DNA from: Bacteroidales bacterium
GTDB taxonomy: Bacteria; Bacteroidota; Bacteroidia; Bacteroidales; VadinHA17
DNA: 64,000 nucleotides
Direction of reading: 5' to 3'
Assembly: GCA_003142255.1 (NCBI GenBank)
Contig: PLLO01000014.1
Coordinates: 124,371-188,370, forward strand
A model generated the notes under the pieces. The model searched no databases. It was given only the letters and a program-made list of their open reading frames with translations, and was not told the origin of the DNA. Shown piece after piece: positions 61,041 to 64,000 of this stretch (position 1 is the first letter of the stretch; every line of letters begins with the position of its first letter). Both the position numbers and the translations under genes were made by a program.

Positions 61041-61526
61041 ATGAATAGAATAAAATTTATAATTGTTGGTGTATTATTAAGCCTGACAATTTTTACATCC
61101 TGCCTAAAGTCAGGATTGTATGACTTACCTGCTTTTACTGATGCCAATATAAACAATATATATTTTGAATACAGGTATCAGGATCCGAGTTCCACATGGA
61201 TTGATGGCACGGCAATAGTCAAAAATGTTACCCTGGTGGTAGTCACAAAGAACATTGATGCAAGTGCCAATACGGTAACTGTAACTGTAGAAGTTCCGGC
61301 TGCCAGTGGAACTTTCACTACAGATGAGAGAGCTAAAGTAGCCCTTACAAACCTTGTTTGCACGACAGATATTTCTACAGCCGCAAAAATTGAACCTGTT
61401 AATGGAGCTCCATTATTAGGAAGGCCTGGCGATTTTTCGGCTCCAAGAAACTATCTGGTTACTGCAGCTGATGGAAAAACAAGCAAAACCTGGACAATAA
61501 CAGTTACGGCTCTTAATAACCCCTAA
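61041..61526 (+). CDS. Small surface lipoprotein of the Sus locus
   Basis: A 161-residue predicted lipoprotein: MNRIKFIIVGVLLSLTIFTS then Cys. ATG 61041 is chosen over GTG or ATG codons in the preceding frame because it gives a proper leader. The mature part has tandem Ig-like or DUF5018-like strands ending YLVTAADGKTSKTWTITVTA, a common closing motif in surface glycan-binding proteins. It lies 32 bases after susD and is followed by a terminator, so it is the last gene of the first transcript. A glycan-binding role is inferred. Confidence 0.75.
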   Translation: MNRIKFIIVGVLLSLTIFTSCLKSGLYDLPAFTDANINNIYFEYRYQDPSSTWIDGTAIVKNVTLVVVTKNIDASANTVTVTVEVPAASGTFTTDERAKVALTNLVCTTDISTAAKIEPVNGAPLLGRPGDFSAPRNYLVTAADGKTSKTWTITVTALNNP

Positions 61527-61549
61527 CATGTGTCAATATTGTTAAAATA

Positions 61550-61592
61550 AAACTGAGCCTACGCAAAATTGCCAAGGCTCAGTTTATTTTTA
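61550..61592 (+). terminator. Intrinsic terminator after the surface lipoprotein gene
   Basis: AAACTGAGCCT (61550-61560) pairs with AGGCTCAGTTT (61575-61585), followed by ATTTTTATT. It separates susC-susD-lipoprotein from the enzyme genes. Confidence 0.85.
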
Positions 61593-61667
61593 TTGAAAAT
61601 AAGGATGGAGCTTATAATGTTGTTATCCGGTCAAATACACTGAAAATTAATGAGTAAAAATAGAATT

Positions 61668-62999
61668 ATGAAAACATTATCAAGTATTATTATCTTACTG
61701 TGTCTTTTTTCTACAAATATAAATGCCCAAAATACAAGCATTTCACAGCAATTGAAAGACGATTATCAAAAAGTTCATAATCATTTGTATAACGAATTGA
61801 TCCCCTTTTGGGATAAAAATGCTGTAGATAAACAATATGGAGGATACCAGACCAATTTCGATGCCAATGGTAAACCTGTTGATATGCCCGAAAAATACCT
61901 GAACACGCAATGCCGTATGATCTGGTGGTTTTCGCAATTAAACAAGATTGCACCCAGTGAAGCCAGTAAGAGTAAAGCAAAACAAGGTGTTGATTTTCTT
62001 ATTAAATATCTGTGGGATGGTAAAAACGAAGGTTGGCGCTGGAAAGTAAAAAAAGATGGCTCACCACTTGACGATGGTAAAGTTGTTTATGGACAAAGTT
62101 TTGCCATTTATGCACTGTCCGAATATTATATTTCAACTGGTGATAAACGTGGGTTGGACTATGCTGAAAAAACCTTCGACCTTTTGCAAAAATATTGCGC
62201 CGACACACATTATGGAGGATATTACGAAAACATGGAAGCCGATTGGGCTCCTTCACCCGGGGGCTTCAGTGGTGGCGACCGGAAAGGATTAGATACCCAT
62301 TTACACCTCATGGAGTCATTTACATCGTTGTATCTTGCTTCCGGTAAAGAACTACACAAACGGAAACTGATAGAGATAATCAATCTGATCAATGAAAAAA
62401 TGATTGATCATGAAGCCGGTTCCGGTATGGTACAATTTGATATGACCTGGAAATCTCTGCCGGCAATAAATATAAAACGTTCGTGGAATGCCGAACGTGA
62501 GGGTGAAAAACCTGCAGATCCCACTGAAACAACTTCGTATGGCCACAACACTGAATTGGTATGGTTGATGGTTCGCTCCTTAAAAGCAGTAGGAGAATCG
62601 GTAGAGCCTTACAAACCAATGTTCAAACAATTATTTGATAATGCCATTAAATACGGTGTTGACTATGAAAAGGGTGGACTATACAGGGATGGATTACGCA
62701 AAGGTGGAGCCTTGATATTGGAAAAAGAGTGGTGGCAGCAAGCCGAAGCAATGATCGGCTTCCTTGAAGGATATGAACTGTTTAATGATGTAAAGTATTT
62801 TAAAGCATTTCAAACTGTCTGGAACTTTGTAGATGAGAAAATGATAAATCATGAGGTTGGAGAATGGCGACGTTTGCTTGACCGTGAAGGAAACGTGATC
62901 GATGGAAACATCGGTAATGAGTGGAAGGTAGCCTATCATTCAGGACGATCGATGATAGAGTGTGAAAAAAGGTTAAAAAAATTAATGCAATCGGAATAA
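61668..62999 (+). CDS. AGE-family epimerase (cellobiose 2-epimerase/N-acylglucosamine 2-epimerase like), exported
   Basis: A 443-residue (alpha/alpha)6-barrel enzyme with signal peptide MKTLSSIIILLCLFSTNINA; the alternative ATG 61650 adds six residues. Active-site segments include KYLNTQCRMIWWFSQL, DTHLHLMESF, the RSWNAE motif, SYGHNTELVWLM with the catalytic His, and KEWWQQAEAMIGFLEGY. The closest known enzymes epimerise cellobiose or mannobiose at C2; periplasmic location is unusual since most are cytoplasmic. It may serve beta-mannan or glucan use. The next gene starts at its stop codon (TAATG). Confidence 0.88.
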   Translation: MKTLSSIIILLCLFSTNINAQNTSISQQLKDDYQKVHNHLYNELIPFWDKNAVDKQYGGYQTNFDANGKPVDMPEKYLNTQCRMIWWFSQLNKIAPSEASKSKAKQGVDFLIKYLWDGKNEGWRWKVKKDGSPLDDGKVVYGQSFAIYALSEYYISTGDKRGLDYAEKTFDLLQKYCADTHYGGYYENMEADWAPSPGGFSGGDRKGLDTHLHLMESFTSLYLASGKELHKRKLIEIINLINEKMIDHEAGSGMVQFDMTWKSLPAINIKRSWNAEREGEKPADPTETTSYGHNTELVWLMVRSLKAVGESVEPYKPMFKQLFDNAIKYGVDYEKGGLYRDGLRKGGALILEKEWWQQAEAMIGFLEGYELFNDVKYFKAFQTVWNFVDEKMINHEVGEWRRLLDREGNVIDGNIGNEWKVAYHSGRSMIECEKRLKKLMQSE

Positions 63000-64000
63000 T
63001 GATACCCAGGAATCCATATTTTAAAAAATTAGTAGGAGTACAAGAATCACCTATTCGGATTTCCGTTGAAAAAGTGATTACTGTGTTGGTGTTTGTTATC
63101 GCTATAGGAATGATCTCTTGCGTAAGCAAAAACGGTAATCATTCGGGGATTACTAAAGAACGATTCGGAGCTCTCCCTGATGGCCGGGAAGTAAACCTTT
63201 ATACTCTTCAAAACAGGAATAGTATGAAAGTTAAAATATCCGACTATGGATGCATTGTCCAAAGTATTATTGTTCCCGATCGAAACGAACATTTCACTGA
63301 CGTTGTATTGGGTTTCGATTCACTTCAGGGCTATTTAAAAAACAATTTGTACTTCGGATCAATTGTAGGCAGGTATGCAGACCGTATTGCCAACGGTAAG
63401 TTTATTCTGGATAGTACCGAATACTCACTGGAACAAAATAGTTTCCCGAATCATTTGCATGGAGGAGTTACAGGTTTTGATAAGGTATTGTGGAGTGCGA
63501 AAGAGATAGCATCTCCGAATTATTATACCTTGCAACTTACTTACAATAGTCCGGACGGCGACCAAGGTTATCCTGGAGAACTAAAAGTAAAGACAACTTA
63601 TAAGCTTAATGACAATAATGAATTGGAAATTCGCTATGAAGCTGTAACCAATAAGCCGACCATTGTTAACTTGACAAATCATACTTATTTCAATTTAAAA
63701 GATGGGGGTAAAAGCAGTATTTCCGATCATTTTCTTGTCTTGAATGCGGATCAGTTTGTACCGGTAAACAAGTTATTAATTCCTATTGGAGGATTCAGAA
63801 ATTGTGAAGGTACTCCCATGGACTTTAGGAAATCTGTTTCAATAGGAAATAGAATTGAATCAGAAGATGAGCAGATCCGATTCGGGAACGGTTACGACCA
63901 CTATTGGATTGTGAACCGCATTAATCAACAACTCGTAAAAGCGGCAATCGTAAATGAGCCGGTTACGGGCCGTGTACTTGAAGTCTGGACAACCCAACCT
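62999..64000 (+). CDS. Aldose 1-epimerase (GalM-like) lipoprotein, cut by window edge
   Basis: 334 codons from ATG 62999, overlapping the epimerase stop, open to the end of the window. The N-terminal hydrophobic segment (VITVLVFVIAIGMIS then Cys41) suggests a lipoprotein preceded by an unusually long 24-residue polar stretch. GalM features: RFGALPDGREVNLYTL, SDYGCIVQSIIVPD, GSIVGRYADRIANGKF, NHLHGGVTGFDK, and the catalytic His in NLTNHTYFNL. The catalytic Glu near the C-terminus is beyond the edge. It interconverts alpha and beta anomers of free sugars, likely products of glycan breakdown. Confidence 0.9.
   Translation, partial: MIPRNPYFKKLVGVQESPIRISVEKVITVLVFVIAIGMISCVSKNGNHSGITKERFGALPDGREVNLYTLQNRNSMKVKISDYGCIVQSIIVPDRNEHFTDVVLGFDSLQGYLKNNLYFGSIVGRYADRIANGKFILDSTEYSLEQNSFPNHLHGGVTGFDKVLWSAKEIASPNYYTLQLTYNSPDGDQGYPGELKVKTTYKLNDNNELEIRYEAVTNKPTIVNLTNHTYFNLKDGGKSSISDHFLVLNADQFVPVNKLLIPIGGFRNCEGTPMDFRKSVSIGNRIESEDEQIRFGNGYDHYWIVNRINQQLVKAAIVNEPVTGRVLEVWTTQP

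Overview
The window is a stretch of a Bacteroidota (Bacteroidetes) chromosome, probably from a free-living or environmental relative of the Bacteroidales. The evidence is a SusC/SusD pair behind an ECF sigma factor and a FecR anti-sigma, several promoters with the phylum-specific TAnnTTTG box, few Shine-Dalgarno sites, a long (462-residue) signal peptidase I, the carboxyspermidine route to polyamines, and many short dispersed palindromes between genes. Gene density is high and most genes are complete. The left edge cuts a tail-fibre-like gene and the right edge cuts an aldose 1-epimerase gene.

Layout. 1-7.0 kb (minus strand): two tandem paralogous secreted fibre-like proteins (at least one ending in an S74 intramolecular chaperone) flank a subtilisin-like protease with SprB-type repeats and no signal peptide. 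A small secreted protein upstream shares a GGF(A/S)VGGYD motif with the fibre. 7-10.3 kb: a short-chain dehydrogenase, then carboxy(nor)spermidine decarboxylase and dehydrogenase. 10.5-12 kb: a TrkH potassium channel subunit. 12.1-18.3 kb: a probable cell-wall sugar recycling group (MurU-like, AmgK-like, NagX-like, and a divergent GH3/beta-lactamase fusion). 18.3-19.8 kb: a GH28 pectinase-like enzyme. 19.8-20.1 kb: two tRNA-Leu genes. 20.2-22.9 kb: lysC-lysA behind what looks like an attenuator with a leader peptide. 23-24.6 kb: an amino acid permease.

24.9-28.9 kb: a truncated SGNH hydrolase, a GH43 glycosidase, a Tat-exported aspartylglucosaminidase and a PKD lipoprotein. 29.1-32.3 kb: the translation operon thrS-infC-rpmI-rplT; infC appears to start at AUA. 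32.3-34.5 kb: lepB and dapB. 34.7-41.7 kb: an amidohydrolase, a YkgJ-type Cys-cluster protein, trmD, ornithine aminotransferase, an M28 peptidase and a membrane protein. 41.8-44 kb: ECF sigma factor, membrane anti-sigma candidate and a beta-helix adhesin. 44-53.3 kb: mutS2, DUF190, M28 peptidase, tex, rlmI, an RNase D-like exonuclease and DUF5063. 53.5-64 kb: an AT-richer polysaccharide utilisation locus: ECF sigma, FecR, SusC, SusD, a surface lipoprotein, an AGE-family epimerase and aldose 1-epimerase.

Two dispersed repeat classes run through the window. One is a purine-rich AAAAG-type repeat, the other a set of GC-rich palindromes. In several places they have become coding: they supply the signal peptides of both fibre proteins and the C-terminal tails of the MurU-like enzyme and the RNase D-like exonuclease. 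The strongest candidates for something undescribed are the fibre/leaderless-subtilase/GGYD cassette, the lysC leader, and the duplicated anti-sigma promoter, which is followed by an anti-sigma-like reading-frame stub and a terminator and could yield a small RNA.
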